A DNA stretch of 64,000 nt, from positions 196,203 to 260,202 of the forward strand of contig JAFXKT010000002.1 in assembly GCA_017531585.1 (NCBI GenBank), given 5' to 3'. The notes below the pieces were generated by a model. That model saw only the letters and a list, made by a program, of their open reading frames with translations. It did no database searches and was not told the origin of the DNA. Of the stretch, positions 40,117 to 48,755 are shown piece after piece. Every line of letters starts with the position of its first letter. Position 1 is the stretch's first letter. The stretch comes from Candidatus Saccharimonadota bacterium (GTDB lineage: Bacteria > Patescibacteriota > Saccharimonadia > Saccharimonadales > Saccharimonadaceae). Made by a program: the position numbers and the translations under genes.

Positions 40117-41868
40117 ATGGAACCGCAAAACAGCGGAAGAATAGATATCGAGATACCACCAAGCAGTGTCCCGGATCCTACGCCAGAACCAACAACTGCA
40201 GCTCCAGCCCCAGCTCCAGCCAACGAGCCACCAAAAATCACAGGACTCAGCAGTTCTATCTCTAAAAACAATGAAATTAGCGGCAAAGCACTTCCGCCTA
40301 GCACAGTCATCAATAGACAGCCAGAGCCAAGCAAGCAGCCCATAAAGAAAAGAGTCCAGCTTCCACCACCAACTGAAGAAGAAATCAATAACTACATCAA
40401 AAAGAAAAGAACAAGAAAAGCCATAATCCTTGCTGTTATTTTTGTACTCTTAGCCGCCGCGGCAATTACGGCTGCATATTTTATCCTTGAATACTTAAGA
40501 AAACAAGACTCAAAACATTCAGACGGTTACAGCGTCGATTATCCATACATCATCGAAAACTCTGACGGAACCGAATACCTAGCAGATAAAAATGGCAAGA
40601 AAATCAGCGGTGATTATGCCCGTATAGAAGAATACTACGAAGGTTTTACGGTAGCCTGCAAGGACTCAAACTGCGATATCCTAGACAAAAATGGGAACAT
40701 AGAGTATTCTGGCCAGCAAATCACGAAAATCAAAAACAGCTCATACTTCCTCGAGAAAAAAGGCAGCAATCAGTTTAGTACAATCATTAAAACCGATGGC
40801 AAAGCCTTGAACGATGAAAAAGTTACAAGCCTAGAGGCCCAGAACAGCCATAGCTTCATGCTAACAAAAGACCCAAACGCAAAATCTTTTAAGCTATTAA
40901 ACTCCGAAGGCAAATCGGTCGCTACCGGCGAAACTGAGGATACAATCGTATCTCAAAAACTAGAAATCTCGTACAGCAAATACGAAGATAAATACTATTG
41001 CGCCGCAAGCACACAGACGCGCGGCAGCGAATATAAAACCAGATTCGATATATATAACTGCGAAAGCGGCAAAAGCATCCTCTCTCTAGACAACGTAGGA
41101 AACTCATGGGGAAACAAACGATTAAGCGATAATATCTTCAAGGCCGCCGATACGAGCTACGTAATCTATAATGACGAACTAGTTTTAAAAACCGATTTGA
41201 CCATCTTGCAATCAGACAATGGCCTAGTCTATGGGCAAAATCCAGAACAAGGCTTCGAACTATTTAACCCGCGTACCAAGAATAACGTAGACGAAAGCTC
41301 AAATGGCCTAATCGACGAGGGGAAATACGATATAGCTCCAAAACTTGGTCTCAATGACTATTTTGACTTTGCAAATTACCGCGAAAGTGGATATGAATTC
41401 TTCAAAAAAAATGATGAGCTTCAAATATACAAAGATGGCAAGAAAAAAGACATCAGAAATGCAAAAATGTTCTTTAGCGAAGAACTATTTAACTACCTGC
41501 ACTTCAAAAATAAAGATTATGTGATAGTCGAAGAAAACGGCAAAACCAAACTCTACGACATGAATAAATCACAAACCATAGACCTAGGCGGAAACATCGA
41601 AAGTCCAATAGAATATAGCTGTCTCGTTATCGTATCTACAGACGACATCCACAAAAAGAAAATATACAACCTAATAACCGGCGATAGTTTCGAAATAAGT
41701 CTGCAAGACGGCGAGCATATCGTACTTACCAGGCGCGGGCTAATAATAGAATCAATAATTACACCAAGCGAGACAGACAACTCGAGTAGTAGCTCCCGAA
41801 AGATGAAATACTATAGCCAATCTGGCAAAATGCTAGCCGAAATATCATATAATATAGTTGGAGTATAA
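40117..41868 (+). CDS. Membrane-anchored protein with WG-repeat-like ectodomain
   Basis: 583 residues: a Pro/Ala-rich cytoplasmic tail (about 1-97), one membrane segment (about 101-124), and a large extracytoplasmic region (about 135-583). The start of that region (EYLADKNGKKISGDYARIEEYYEGFTVACKD) and later repeats of the LxDxNG type resemble WG repeats, so a beta-propeller is likely. AAGGAA precedes the ATG. It forms an operon with the small gene at 41871. Confidence 0.65.
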   Translation: MEPQNSGRIDIEIPPSSVPDPTPEPTTAAPAPAPANEPPKITGLSSSISKNNEISGKALPPSTVINRQPEPSKQPIKKRVQLPPPTEEEINNYIKKKRTRKAIILAVIFVLLAAAAITAAYFILEYLRKQDSKHSDGYSVDYPYIIENSDGTEYLADKNGKKISGDYARIEEYYEGFTVACKDSNCDILDKNGNIEYSGQQITKIKNSSYFLEKKGSNQFSTIIKTDGKALNDEKVTSLEAQNSHSFMLTKDPNAKSFKLLNSEGKSVATGETEDTIVSQKLEISYSKYEDKYYCAASTQTRGSEYKTRFDIYNCESGKSILSLDNVGNSWGNKRLSDNIFKAADTSYVIYNDELVLKTDLTILQSDNGLVYGQNPEQGFELFNPRTKNNVDESSNGLIDEGKYDIAPKLGLNDYFDFANYRESGYEFFKKNDELQIYKDGKKKDIRNAKMFFSEELFNYLHFKNKDYVIVEENGKTKLYDMNKSQTIDLGGNIESPIEYSCLVIVSTDDIHKKKIYNLITGDSFEISLQDGEHIVLTRRGLIIESIITPSETDNSSSSSRKMKYYSQSGKMLAEISYNIVGV

Positions 41869-41870
41869 AT

Positions 41871-42224
41871 ATGACAACAGATGCAACTAACGGAATCATC
41901 TGGTCAATGGTGCCAGTATTCCTACTACTTATTGGCGTAATCGCCTATTCAATAATCACTAGGTCTAAAAGGAATAACGAAAAGCATGACACTAGAGAGA
42001 AAGACGCCTTGATTCAAGCTCAGGCCATGCTTGCGAAATATCAGCAAGAAAATAAGGACGAGGAAGAAAAGTCCGAAGATCCTAAAGAAGAAAAGACCAA
42101 AGAATCCGAAAAGCCAAAAGAAGAGTCAAAGAGCAAATCCGAGAATAAGCCAAAGAAGCTCGAAATTAGTCCCGAAAAGAAAGAAGCCGATCTCGAACCG
42201 GACATCGACACCAAGATTGACTAA
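41871..42224 (+). CDS. Small single-TM protein with charged tail
   Basis: 117 residues: one membrane segment (about 9-30) and a cytoplasmic Lys/Glu-rich disordered tail. Two bases after the previous gene's stop, so translation is likely coupled. It may be a partner of the WG-repeat-like protein. No family recognised. Confidence 0.6.
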   Translation: MTTDATNGIIWSMVPVFLLLIGVIAYSIITRSKRNNEKHDTREKDALIQAQAMLAKYQQENKDEEEKSEDPKEEKTKESEKPKEESKSKSENKPKKLEISPEKKEADLEPDIDTKID

Positions 42225-42239
42225 GTTCTCAAAAACAGT

Positions 42240-42245
42240 TATAAT
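42240..42245 (+). promoter_or_regulatory. Minus-10 of rpsJ
   Basis: TATAAT about 93 bases upstream of the rpsJ ATG; no clear minus-35. Confidence 0.5.
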
Positions 42246-42265
42246 ATATTCACAAATTAAAAATG

Positions 42266-42318
42266 TGCTATAAACACTCATCGACACGCTGTCTTGGCGT
42301 ATCTGAGATTATATAGCA
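42266..42318 (+). promoter_or_regulatory. Structured rpsJ leader
   Basis: Three nested helices: TGCTATA/TATAGCA (42266-42272, 42312-42318), CTCA/TGAG (42277-42280, 42304-42307) and ACGC/GCGT (42286-42289, 42297-42300) with a 7-base loop. The fold ends about 20 bases before the start codon. Possible ribosomal-protein feedback element. Confidence 0.5.
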
Positions 42319-42337
42319 AGCAGAAAGGAATTAATAA

Positions 42338-42658
42338 ATGGCAGACAAAGCAGAAGGCCCACGCATTCGCATTCGCCTAAAAGCTTACGATCATCGCGTC
42401 ATCGATCAGAGCGCAAAGCAGATCGTCGAAACAGCAATCCGCACTGGCGCAAAGGTTAGCGGTCCAGTACCTCTACCAACCAAGCGCAGTAGCTTCACAG
42501 TCGTAAAGAGCCCACACGTCTACAAGACTGGTGGTGAAGCTTTCGAAATGAAGGTCCACAAGCGCCTTATCGACGTTATCGATGCAACTCCAAAGACCAT
42601 CGATGCATTGCAGAATCTATCCCTCCCAGCAGGCGTAGATGCAGAAATCAAGATGTAA
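42338..42658 (+). CDS. rpsJ: 30S ribosomal protein uS10
   Basis: 106 residues, complete ([45 protein letters not shown]). uS10 is part of the 30S head and of the Nus antitermination complex. Normally first gene of the S10 operon; here it is monocistronic, with a terminator immediately after it. Confidence 0.98.
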   Translation: MADKAEGPRIRIRLKAYDHRVIDQSAKQIVETAIRTGAKVSGPVPLPTKRSSFTVVKSPHVYKTGGEAFEMKVHKRLIDVIDATPKTIDALQNLSLPAGVDAEIKM

Positions 42659-42671
42659 TAATCTTCAAAAA

Positions 42672-42693
42672 CCGCTCGAAAGAGCGGCTTTTT
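42672..42693 (+). terminator. Terminator of rpsJ
   Basis: CCGCTC gaaa GAGCGG followed by CTTTTT. Confidence 0.9.
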
Positions 42694-42716
42694 GTTTGCC
42701 TAAGCCCATCCGCCTC

Positions 42717-42745
42717 TTGACATAAACGGATTTTTATGATAAAAT
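42717..42745 (+). promoter_or_regulatory. Promoter of the nucleotidyltransferase gene
   Basis: TTGACA (42717-42722), 17-base spacer, TAAAAT (42740-42745) in the extended form TTATGATAAAAT. Confidence 0.8.
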
Positions 42746-42810
42746 GGGCAACATGTTTCGGACTTCGGAGGTTCGAGATAAATTTTGCACTTTTAAAGGA
42801 GGTGTTTTGT

Positions 42811-44163
42811 ATGCCTAACGCATATGAAACCAACACAAATCAGGGAATGAATCTTTTCGAGGCAATCGCAATGCTCGAGAACGCAAAGACGGTAGAAGAG
42901 CTCGCTAAGTTGCTCAAAATCATTCGTGAGACCTATGAAAACGCCTGGGCAATAATTCTTGCCGGAGGCCGTGGCTCACGCCTTCCTATCGCAGGTAGCA
43001 TCCCGAAACAGTTCGCGCCGAAATTTGACGGCGTAACCTTTATTCAGGATGTAACCAAAGCCATCAGCAAGTCCATCAAGCCCAGCCACATTATCGTAGT
43101 TGTCACAAACGAGGAGCAGAAAGAGTTCGCAATAAAGCAGCTCACTCCTTACGGGGTGCCTTCTACAAACGTCGTAGTATTCGATCCCCACTGGGGATAC
43201 GTTGCCGTAATGGCAATGGCATGCCACTACGTCTATGAGCTGGACAAGAATGCCACTGTTTTCATCTCTCCGTCTGACCAGCATATTATCGGCGTAGACG
43301 ATTTCGCAGCAGATGTATGCAAGGCTATGATTCAGGCAGAAAACGGAAACAACGTAATGCTCGGCGTGAAAGTCGCTGACGCCAACATTGTTGGCGGATG
43401 CGGCAATGCAGTATACGACTCGCATCAGAGAGGCCCCGTTTACGATATTGTCCGTTTTGTCGAGAAGCCCCTCAAAAAGGGCGGCATGGAGGCAGTTAAG
43501 AAGCTGCTCCTCGACGACAACTCTGTTGTCAACACAGGATTCTATGCACTCAAGGCAAAGAACCTGTGCGAAGCTTATCCTAAAGAAGCTCTTGAGATTA
43601 AACTCAAAGAATTCTACGAGGAAGGCTCCGAAGCAACAGATCTCGGAATTAATCCCGAAGGAATGATGGAAAAGCTTCAGATGAGACTCATGATCGGCCA
43701 GTTTGGCTGGCTTGATTGTGGAACTCTCGAGGCTTATTACGAAATCCAGAGAAAGACACCCAATCATCACAACGCCAGCATAGGCGAAGTAACAAGATAT
43801 GAGTGCCTCGACTCGCTTTTCGTATCCAGCACGGAGGGGATCCATCTGTACGCCAACTATATCCAGCAGAAGCTCGCAGCAATCGCATTCGTATCCAAGA
43901 CTGGTGACCTGGACATTGCAGTTATCGCAATGAATCAGAGCCAGGAGGTTGGCAAGGTAACCGACTTCTTCGAAAAGGGTCAGAGAGCAAGCTACAGCTA
44001 TAATAGTGAGAATTGTTGCGTAGTTCCGTCCAATATTAGCAAAAACACAAGGGTAGCATTCCTCGGAGTGCAGAATATCTTCGTGTATGCGAACAGATTG
44101 GATAACGGCGATATAAACGTTAACATCTCTGCTAACGGTTCCTGCCTCTACACCAAAGACTAA
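42811..44163 (+). CDS. Mannose-1-phosphate guanylyltransferase-like nucleotidyltransferase
   Basis: 450 residues. The nucleotide-binding motif ILAGGRGSRLPIAGSIPKQFAP (usual form GGxGTRLWPLSR..PKQF), VFDPHWGYVAVMAMACHYVY, FISPSDQHI, VRFVEKP, NTGFYALKAKNL and FGWLDCGTLEAYYEI match ManC-type sugar-1-phosphate nucleotidyltransferases that make GDP-mannose or a similar donor. The N-terminal 45 residues and the C-terminal 100 residues are not typical. ATG 42811 follows AAAGGAGGTG. It is inserted between rpsJ and rplC and uses GAG and CTC more than the ribosomal genes around it, which hints at separate acquisition. Confidence 0.8.
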   Translation: MPNAYETNTNQGMNLFEAIAMLENAKTVEELAKLLKIIRETYENAWAIILAGGRGSRLPIAGSIPKQFAPKFDGVTFIQDVTKAISKSIKPSHIIVVVTNEEQKEFAIKQLTPYGVPSTNVVVFDPHWGYVAVMAMACHYVYELDKNATVFISPSDQHIIGVDDFAADVCKAMIQAENGNNVMLGVKVADANIVGGCGNAVYDSHQRGPVYDIVRFVEKPLKKGGMEAVKKLLLDDNSVVNTGFYALKAKNLCEAYPKEALEIKLKEFYEEGSEATDLGINPEGMMEKLQMRLMIGQFGWLDCGTLEAYYEIQRKTPNHHNASIGEVTRYECLDSLFVSSTEGIHLYANYIQQKLAAIAFVSKTGDLDIAVIAMNQSQEVGKVTDFFEKGQRASYSYNSENCCVVPSNISKNTRVAFLGVQNIFVYANRLDNGDINVNISANGSCLYTKD

Positions 44164-44187
44164 TTTCCTGATCAACTCCAACACAAG

Positions 44188-44214
44188 GCGCTCCTCGAAA
44201 GAGGGGCGCTTTTT
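44188..44214 (+). terminator. Terminator of the nucleotidyltransferase gene
   Basis: GCGCTCCTC gaaa GAGGGGCGC followed by five T's. Confidence 0.9.
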
Positions 44215-44228
44215 CAATGTTAAAAACC

Positions 44229-44258
44229 TTGACTAAAAGGGGTATTTTATGATAAAAT
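44229..44258 (+). promoter_or_regulatory. Promoter of the rplC (S10-spc) operon
   Basis: TTGACT (44229-44234), 18-base spacer, TAAAAT (44253-44258) in the extended form TATGATAAAAT. Confidence 0.7.
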
Positions 44259-44279
44259 AGAGCTCGTATATTAAACACG

Positions 44280-44343
44280 TCACAGTGGCGCAAGAGGTAC
44301 GGTCCGTAGATGAGAGAACGGAGACCACTCAGAAGCCATGTGA
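44280..44343 (+). promoter_or_regulatory. Structured rplC leader
   Basis: TCACA-g-TGGC (44280-44289) pairs with GCCATGTGA (44335-44343) with one bulge; alternatively AGTGG (44284-44288) pairs with CCACT (44325-44329). Inside, TCCGT (44303-44307) pairs with ACGGA (44318-44322). The two outer pairings exclude each other. It could be a uL4- or uL3-type feedback site. Confidence 0.5.
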
Positions 44344-44369
44344 TTTTAATGGGAAAGGACGCCCAAACG

Positions 44370-44990
44370 ATGAAAATCATCCTCGGCACCAAGATTGGTA
44401 TGACCCAGATCATCGGCGAAGATGGTGTAGTTACACCTGTAACTATCCTTCAAGCAGGCCCTTGCACCGTGACTCAGACTAAGTCATTGGAAAACGATGG
44501 CTATAGCGCGGTACAAGTTGCATATGGTCAGGGTAAGAATCTGAGCAAGGCCGTGTCCGGACACGTCAAAAAATCCGGAGCAGATATTAAACCTAAATAT
44601 ATCCGTGAATTTCGCGTTGATAACATCCCAGAAGATGTAACGCTCGGTTCTGAGCTTACTGTCGCTGAGTTTACTCTAGGCGATAAGGTTCAGGTCACCG
44701 GTACAAGCAAAGGTAAAGGTTTTGCTGGTACTGTTAAGCGCCACAACTTCCAGGAATCTCGCAATACGCACGGTTTCAAGGGTGACATCCGCAAGGTTGG
44801 TTCTATCGGTTCTATGTATCCACAGAAAGTCTTCAAGGGCAAGAAGATGGCTGGACGCATGGGTCATGACCGTGTAACCGTCAAAAACCTTGTTGTCGCT
44901 TATATCGACACCGATCACAACCTTATTGGTCTCAAAGGCGCAGTGCCTGGTCCAAACAAGGGTCTCGTAATGGTGGAGGGAAAGGACTAA
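44370..44990 (+). CDS. rplC: 50S ribosomal protein uL3
   Basis: 206 residues starting MKIILGTKIGMTQIIGEDG. Conserved GKGFAGTVKRHNFQ and MAGRMGHDRVTVKNL are present. ATG 44370 is preferred by homology; the frame is open upstream (ATG 44310 and 44349), and GGAAAGGA lies about 11 bases before 44370. uL3 is an early assembly protein close to the peptidyl-transferase centre. First gene of a long operon to rpsH. Confidence 0.97.
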   Translation: MKIILGTKIGMTQIIGEDGVVTPVTILQAGPCTVTQTKSLENDGYSAVQVAYGQGKNLSKAVSGHVKKSGADIKPKYIREFRVDNIPEDVTLGSELTVAEFTLGDKVQVTGTSKGKGFAGTVKRHNFQESRNTHGFKGDIRKVGSIGSMYPQKVFKGKKMAGRMGHDRVTVKNLVVAYIDTDHNLIGLKGAVPGPNKGLVMVEGKD

Positions 44991-44991
44991 T

Positions 44992-45597
44992 ATGGCTACA
45001 TTAAACAAAGACGTATTCGGCCTTTCAGTCGAAAATCATGAGCTCGTGAAATTGGCTTATGATACTTACCTAGCTAACTCTCGTAGTTCACATGCGAAAA
45101 CTCTCAAGCGCGGTGAAGTTCGTGGTGGCGGTAAGAAACCTTGGAAGCAGAAAGGTACTGGTCGCGCACGCTTTGGCTCGACACGTAACCCTATCTGGCG
45201 ACACGGTGGTGTAGCTTTCGGCCGTACTGGCAATGAAAACTTCACCAAGAAAATCAGCAAGAACGCAAAGCTTCAGGCAGTTCGCCAAGCTCTCTCTATG
45301 CAGAATGCTGACAAGAATATTGTTGTTATCGATACTTTCGAATGCCCAACTGGCAAGGTAAAAGAAACGATGGCAATGTTCGAAAAGAACAAGCTCGACA
45401 AGACTCAGAACATTCTTCTCGTTGTTAGCGAAAAGGATGAACTAGTACTTCGCGCTACTAACAACGTTGCTAATGTTAAGGTGGTCCGCCCAACTTATCT
45501 AAACGTTTTCGACATTCTTAATGCCGACAAGATCGTTATCACTGAGAAATCAATGCCAATGATCGAAAACTGGCTACTCGGAAAGGAGAACGCTTAA
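44992..45597 (+). CDS. rplD: 50S ribosomal protein uL4
   Basis: 201 residues with the basic extended loop KTLKRGEVRGGGKKPWKQKGTGRARFGSTRNPIWRHGGVAFG that lines the exit tunnel. In some bacteria uL4 represses its own operon through the leader RNA. The stop overlaps the rplW start (TAATG). Confidence 0.98.
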   Translation: MATLNKDVFGLSVENHELVKLAYDTYLANSRSSHAKTLKRGEVRGGGKKPWKQKGTGRARFGSTRNPIWRHGGVAFGRTGNENFTKKISKNAKLQAVRQALSMQNADKNIVVIDTFECPTGKVKETMAMFEKNKLDKTQNILLVVSEKDELVLRATNNVANVKVVRPTYLNVFDILNADKIVITEKSMPMIENWLLGKENA

Positions 45598-45947
45598 TGA
45601 TTGTTCGTCCTATGGTAAGCGAAAAAGCTTACGCCGAAGAAGCAAAACGTATTTACATGTTTGTCGCTGAAAACGGTGCTAGCAAGCAGGAAATCGCTAA
45701 GACTGTTGAAAAGCAGTATGGTGTAACTGTTACTGATGTTCGCACTGCAGTTCGCAAAGGCAAAAAGACTAAGTTCAGCCGTGGCAAGCACGCCTATCCT
45801 GGCACAACCTTCCGCGCAGACAAGCTTATTGCTTATGTAACTCTAAAAGAAGGCGATAAAATCAAGATCTTCGAAGAAGAACAGGTCGAAGAACCTGCCA
45901 AAGAAGATAAAAAATCCAAGAAATCCGACAAGAAGGGAGATAAATAA
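45597..45947 (+). CDS. rplW: 50S ribosomal protein uL23
   Basis: 116 residues: the uL23 core (RPMVSEKAYAEE, YGVTVTDVRTAVRKGKKTKFSRGKH) plus a C-terminal Lys/Glu tail of about 20 residues. uL23 forms the docking site for trigger factor and SRP at the exit tunnel. Overlaps both neighbours by one base. Confidence 0.97.
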   Translation: MIVRPMVSEKAYAEEAKRIYMFVAENGASKQEIAKTVEKQYGVTVTDVRTAVRKGKKTKFSRGKHAYPGTTFRADKLIAYVTLKEGDKIKIFEEEQVEEPAKEDKKSKKSDKKGDK

Positions 45948-46783
45948 TGAGTATTAAAGCTTATCGCCCAACCACGCCGGCACAGCGTCAGAAGACCACT
46001 CAGGATTTCGATCAAATCACGACTCGTAAGCCAATGAAAAGCCTCCTTGCAAGCAAAAAGCAGCAAGCTGGTAAAAACAACTCTGGTCGTATTACAGTTC
46101 GCCATCGCGGCGGCGGCGTCAAACGCCACTATCGCTTGGTAAGCCACAATCTTCCAGCAGGTCTTACACTTCGTATTGAAGAAATCGAATACGATCCAAA
46201 CCGCAGCGCACGTATTGCACGTGTCAAGGATCAGAACGGTGTATATTACTACATCATCGCTGATACTAATATGCGCAAGGGTGCTACGATTTCTACCGGC
46301 AAAGACGCAGCTATCGAAACAAGCAACCGTTTGCCACTAGAACTTATTCCAGTTGGTACAAACGTTTATGCTATCGAACTTACCCCAGGTAAGGGCGCAC
46401 AGATGGTTCGCTCCGCTGGTACAACCGCTCAGCTTATGGCAAAAGAAAATGACTATGCCACACTTCGTATGCCATCTGGCGAAATGCGCAAAGTTCTTTG
46501 TGCATGTAGCGCAAACATTGGTACTGTTGGTAACATTCAGCACCAGAACGTAAAGATCGGTTCTGCTGGTCGTACTCGCCGCAAAGGCATTCGCCCAACA
46601 GTCCGTGGTGTCGTAATGAACGCTTGTGATCACCCACACGGTGGTGGTGACGGTGGTCGTCACGGTACGGGTAAGGCTCCACGCACACCTTGGGGTCAGC
46701 TCACTTTGGGTTATCGTACCCGTCACAATAAGAAAACTAACAAGATGATTGTTCGCAGTCGTCATGAAGGGAAGAGGAAATAG
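45947..46783 (+). CDS. rplB: 50S ribosomal protein uL2
   Basis: 278 residues, complete, with NNSGRITVRHRGGGVKRHYRLV and the conserved HPHGGGDGGRHGTGKAPRTPWGQLTLGYRTRHNKK segment that reaches the peptidyl-transferase centre. Starts within the rplW stop (TAATG). Confidence 0.98.
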   Translation: MSIKAYRPTTPAQRQKTTQDFDQITTRKPMKSLLASKKQQAGKNNSGRITVRHRGGGVKRHYRLVSHNLPAGLTLRIEEIEYDPNRSARIARVKDQNGVYYYIIADTNMRKGATISTGKDAAIETSNRLPLELIPVGTNVYAIELTPGKGAQMVRSAGTTAQLMAKENDYATLRMPSGEMRKVLCACSANIGTVGNIQHQNVKIGSAGRTRRKGIRPTVRGVVMNACDHPHGGGDGGRHGTGKAPRTPWGQLTLGYRTRHNKKTNKMIVRSRHEGKRK

Positions 46784-46786
46784 TCT

Positions 46787-47074
46787 ATGTCACGTTCTCT
46801 AAAGAAAGGACCTTTCGTGGACTTCAAGCTTCAGAAGAAAATCGAAGCTCTCTCCATGGAAGATCGTACTATCGTCAAGACCTGGGCTCGCCAGTCGACG
46901 ATTAGCCCAGAAATGGTAGGTCGCACAATCGCTGTTCATAACGGTCGTATGCACGTTCCAGTACTAGTTACTGAAAACATGGTTGGCCACAAGCTCGGCG
47001 AATTCGCACCAACCCGCAAATTCAAACGCCATGGCGGTAAAAAAGCCGCTGAAGCAGCAAAGGGAGGTAAGTAA
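46787..47074 (+). CDS. rpsS: 30S ribosomal protein uS19
   Basis: 95 residues, [15 protein letters not shown] and [46 protein letters not shown] are canonical. It sits in the 30S head next to uS13. Three bases after rplB. Confidence 0.98.
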   Translation: MSRSLKKGPFVDFKLQKKIEALSMEDRTIVKTWARQSTISPEMVGRTIAVHNGRMHVPVLVTENMVGHKLGEFAPTRKFKRHGGKKAAEAAKGGK

Positions 47075-47076
47075 TC

Positions 47077-47496
47077 ATGGCTAGCAAAACCGCCCACGCA
47101 TATATCAAAGGCGTAGATAGCCAGCCACGCAAAGTTAGCATCGTTGCTAGCCTTGTCCGTGACCGCTACGTCTCAGACGCTGTAGTTATTCTTGAGAATA
47201 CTCCACGTCGCGCTGCAAAAGCAGTTCGCAAAGCTATCGAATCCGCAACCGCAAACCTACTACAGAGCGGTAGCATCGATACCAAGACAATTGCTATCAA
47301 TCGCATTTCTGTTACTGCCGGCACACGTATGCGCCGCTATGTACCAGCAAGCCGCGGCCGCGCATTGCCTTTCGAAAAGATTTCTAGCAACATCTTCGTA
47401 GAAGTTTGTGGCGAAGAAAAGGTCAAGAAAGCTGAACCAAAAGCAGAAAAGACCACCAAGAAGGCAGACGCCAAAGCAGAAAAGGAGAATAAGTAA
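47077..47496 (+). CDS. rplV: 50S ribosomal protein uL22
   Basis: 139 residues: the core with VDSQPRKVSIVASLVRDRYV and the tunnel hairpin (RISVTAGTRMRRYVPASRGRALP), plus a Lys/Ala/Glu-rich C-terminal tail of about 25 residues. Two bases after rpsS. Confidence 0.97.
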   Translation: MASKTAHAYIKGVDSQPRKVSIVASLVRDRYVSDAVVILENTPRRAAKAVRKAIESATANLLQSGSIDTKTIAINRISVTAGTRMRRYVPASRGRALPFEKISSNIFVEVCGEEKVKKAEPKAEKTTKKADAKAEKENK

Positions 47497-48122
47497 TGGG
47501 TCAGAAAGTTAATCCCGTTAGCTATCGTCTCCAGGTCAACAAGAACTGGAGCAGCAAGTGGTTCTCCCGCAAAGCAGATTATCGTAACTGGCTAATCGAA
47601 GATGTCAAAATCCGCGAAGTCATCGAAAATCGCTTCAAGAGCCGCCCAACAATCGATCGCATTAGCATCGAACGCAGCCCAAACCTAACTACCATTAACA
47701 TCCGCACTGCAAAAGCTGGTGCTGTTATCGGTAAGCAGGGCGCAGGCATTAACGAACTAAAGAAGGATCTTGAAAAGGTTACCAAGAGCCCACTACGCAT
47801 CAACGTAGAGGAAGTTAAGAAGCCAGAACTTAGCGCAAAGCTAGTTGCTGAAAACATCGGTTTCCAGCTTGGCAAACGTATGAACTTCCGCCGCGCAGTC
47901 AAGATGGCAAGCGCATCTACAATGAATGCAGGTGCTAAGGGTATCCGCATCGAGGTATCCGGTCGTCTAAACGGCGCAGAAATGAGCCGCCGCGAAAAGT
48001 TTATCGAAGGTTCCGTACCTCTACATACTCTTCGTGCAGATATCGACTTCTACGTCGAGCATGCTCAGACGATTGCAGGTATCGTTGGTGTTAAAGTTTG
48101 GATCTACAAGGGGGAGAAATAA
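47496..48122 (+). CDS. rpsC: 30S ribosomal protein uS3
   Basis: 208 residues with MGQKVNPVSYRL, the KH domain (AGAVIGKQGAGINELKKDL) and the C-terminal GRLNGAEMSRREKFIEGSVPLHTLRADIDF. uS3 forms part of the mRNA entry site. Overlaps rplV by one base. Confidence 0.98.
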   Translation: MGQKVNPVSYRLQVNKNWSSKWFSRKADYRNWLIEDVKIREVIENRFKSRPTIDRISIERSPNLTTINIRTAKAGAVIGKQGAGINELKKDLEKVTKSPLRINVEEVKKPELSAKLVAENIGFQLGKRMNFRRAVKMASASTMNAGAKGIRIEVSGRLNGAEMSRREKFIEGSVPLHTLRADIDFYVEHAQTIAGIVGVKVWIYKGEK

Positions 48123-48125
48123 ATT

Positions 48126-48545
48126 ATGGCACTTACACAACCTCGTAAAGAAGCCCATCGCAAGGTCCGCAAGGGCAAGAACGAAGGCATCGCAACTCGT
48201 TGTAACTATGTTGCATTCGGTGATTGGGGTCTACAAAGCCTAGATAACGAACGCGTCAACGGTCGCCAGATCGAGGCCGCTCGTCAGGCCATCACCCGCT
48301 ACGTTAAGCGTGGTGGTAAGGTCTGGATCCGCATCTTCCCACACACTCCAGTAACCAAGAAACCATTGGATGTTAAGATGGGTAGCGGTAAAGGTGAACC
48401 TCAGTATCACGTAGCAAAGGTTAAGGCTGGAACAGTTATGTTCGAAATCGCCGATGTTACCGAAGAGCAGGCAAAAGAAGCTCTTCGCCTAGCAAGCCAC
48501 AAACTACCAGTACGCTGCAAGATCATTAAGAAAGAGGAGCTTTAA
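48126..48545 (+). CDS. rplP: 50S ribosomal protein uL16
   Basis: 139 residues. [56 protein letters not shown] is canonical; the N-terminus ([17 protein letters not shown]) departs from the usual start. uL16 is needed for A- and P-site architecture. Confidence 0.97.
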   Translation: MALTQPRKEAHRKVRKGKNEGIATRCNYVAFGDWGLQSLDNERVNGRQIEAARQAITRYVKRGGKVWIRIFPHTPVTKKPLDVKMGSGKGEPQYHVAKVKAGTVMFEIADVTEEQAKEALRLASHKLPVRCKIIKKEEL

Positions 48546-48548
48546 TTT

Positions 48549-48755
48549 ATGGCAGGAAAGAAAGAAGCCGCAAAAGAAGCTAAGCTCGTTAGCAAAGCAC
48601 CGCTTGATGAACAGCTAAAAGCTAAGCGCGAAGAACTCTTGATTGCTCGTCAGGGTCTTGGTTCTACACTACAGAACCCACACCGCATCAAAGCCCTCAA
48701 GAAAGATATTGCACGTATCTTAACGCAAATTAACGCCACGAAGGGAGATAAATAA
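48549..48755 (+). CDS. rpmC: 50S ribosomal protein uL29
   Basis: 68 residues, helical, with LLIARQGLGSTLQNPHRIKALKKDIARILTQIN typical of uL29, which borders the tunnel exit beside uL23. Overlaps rpsQ by one base. Confidence 0.95.
   Translation: MAGKKEAAKEAKLVSKAPLDEQLKAKREELLIARQGLGSTLQNPHRIKALKKDIARILTQINATKGDK

Noticed and set aside
42976..44217. Long minus-strand frame of 413 codons opposite the nucleotidyltransferase
   Set aside because: It is the mirror of a real gene with clear motifs; its product is Cys/Leu/Val-rich with no domain, and no Shine-Dalgarno precedes it.
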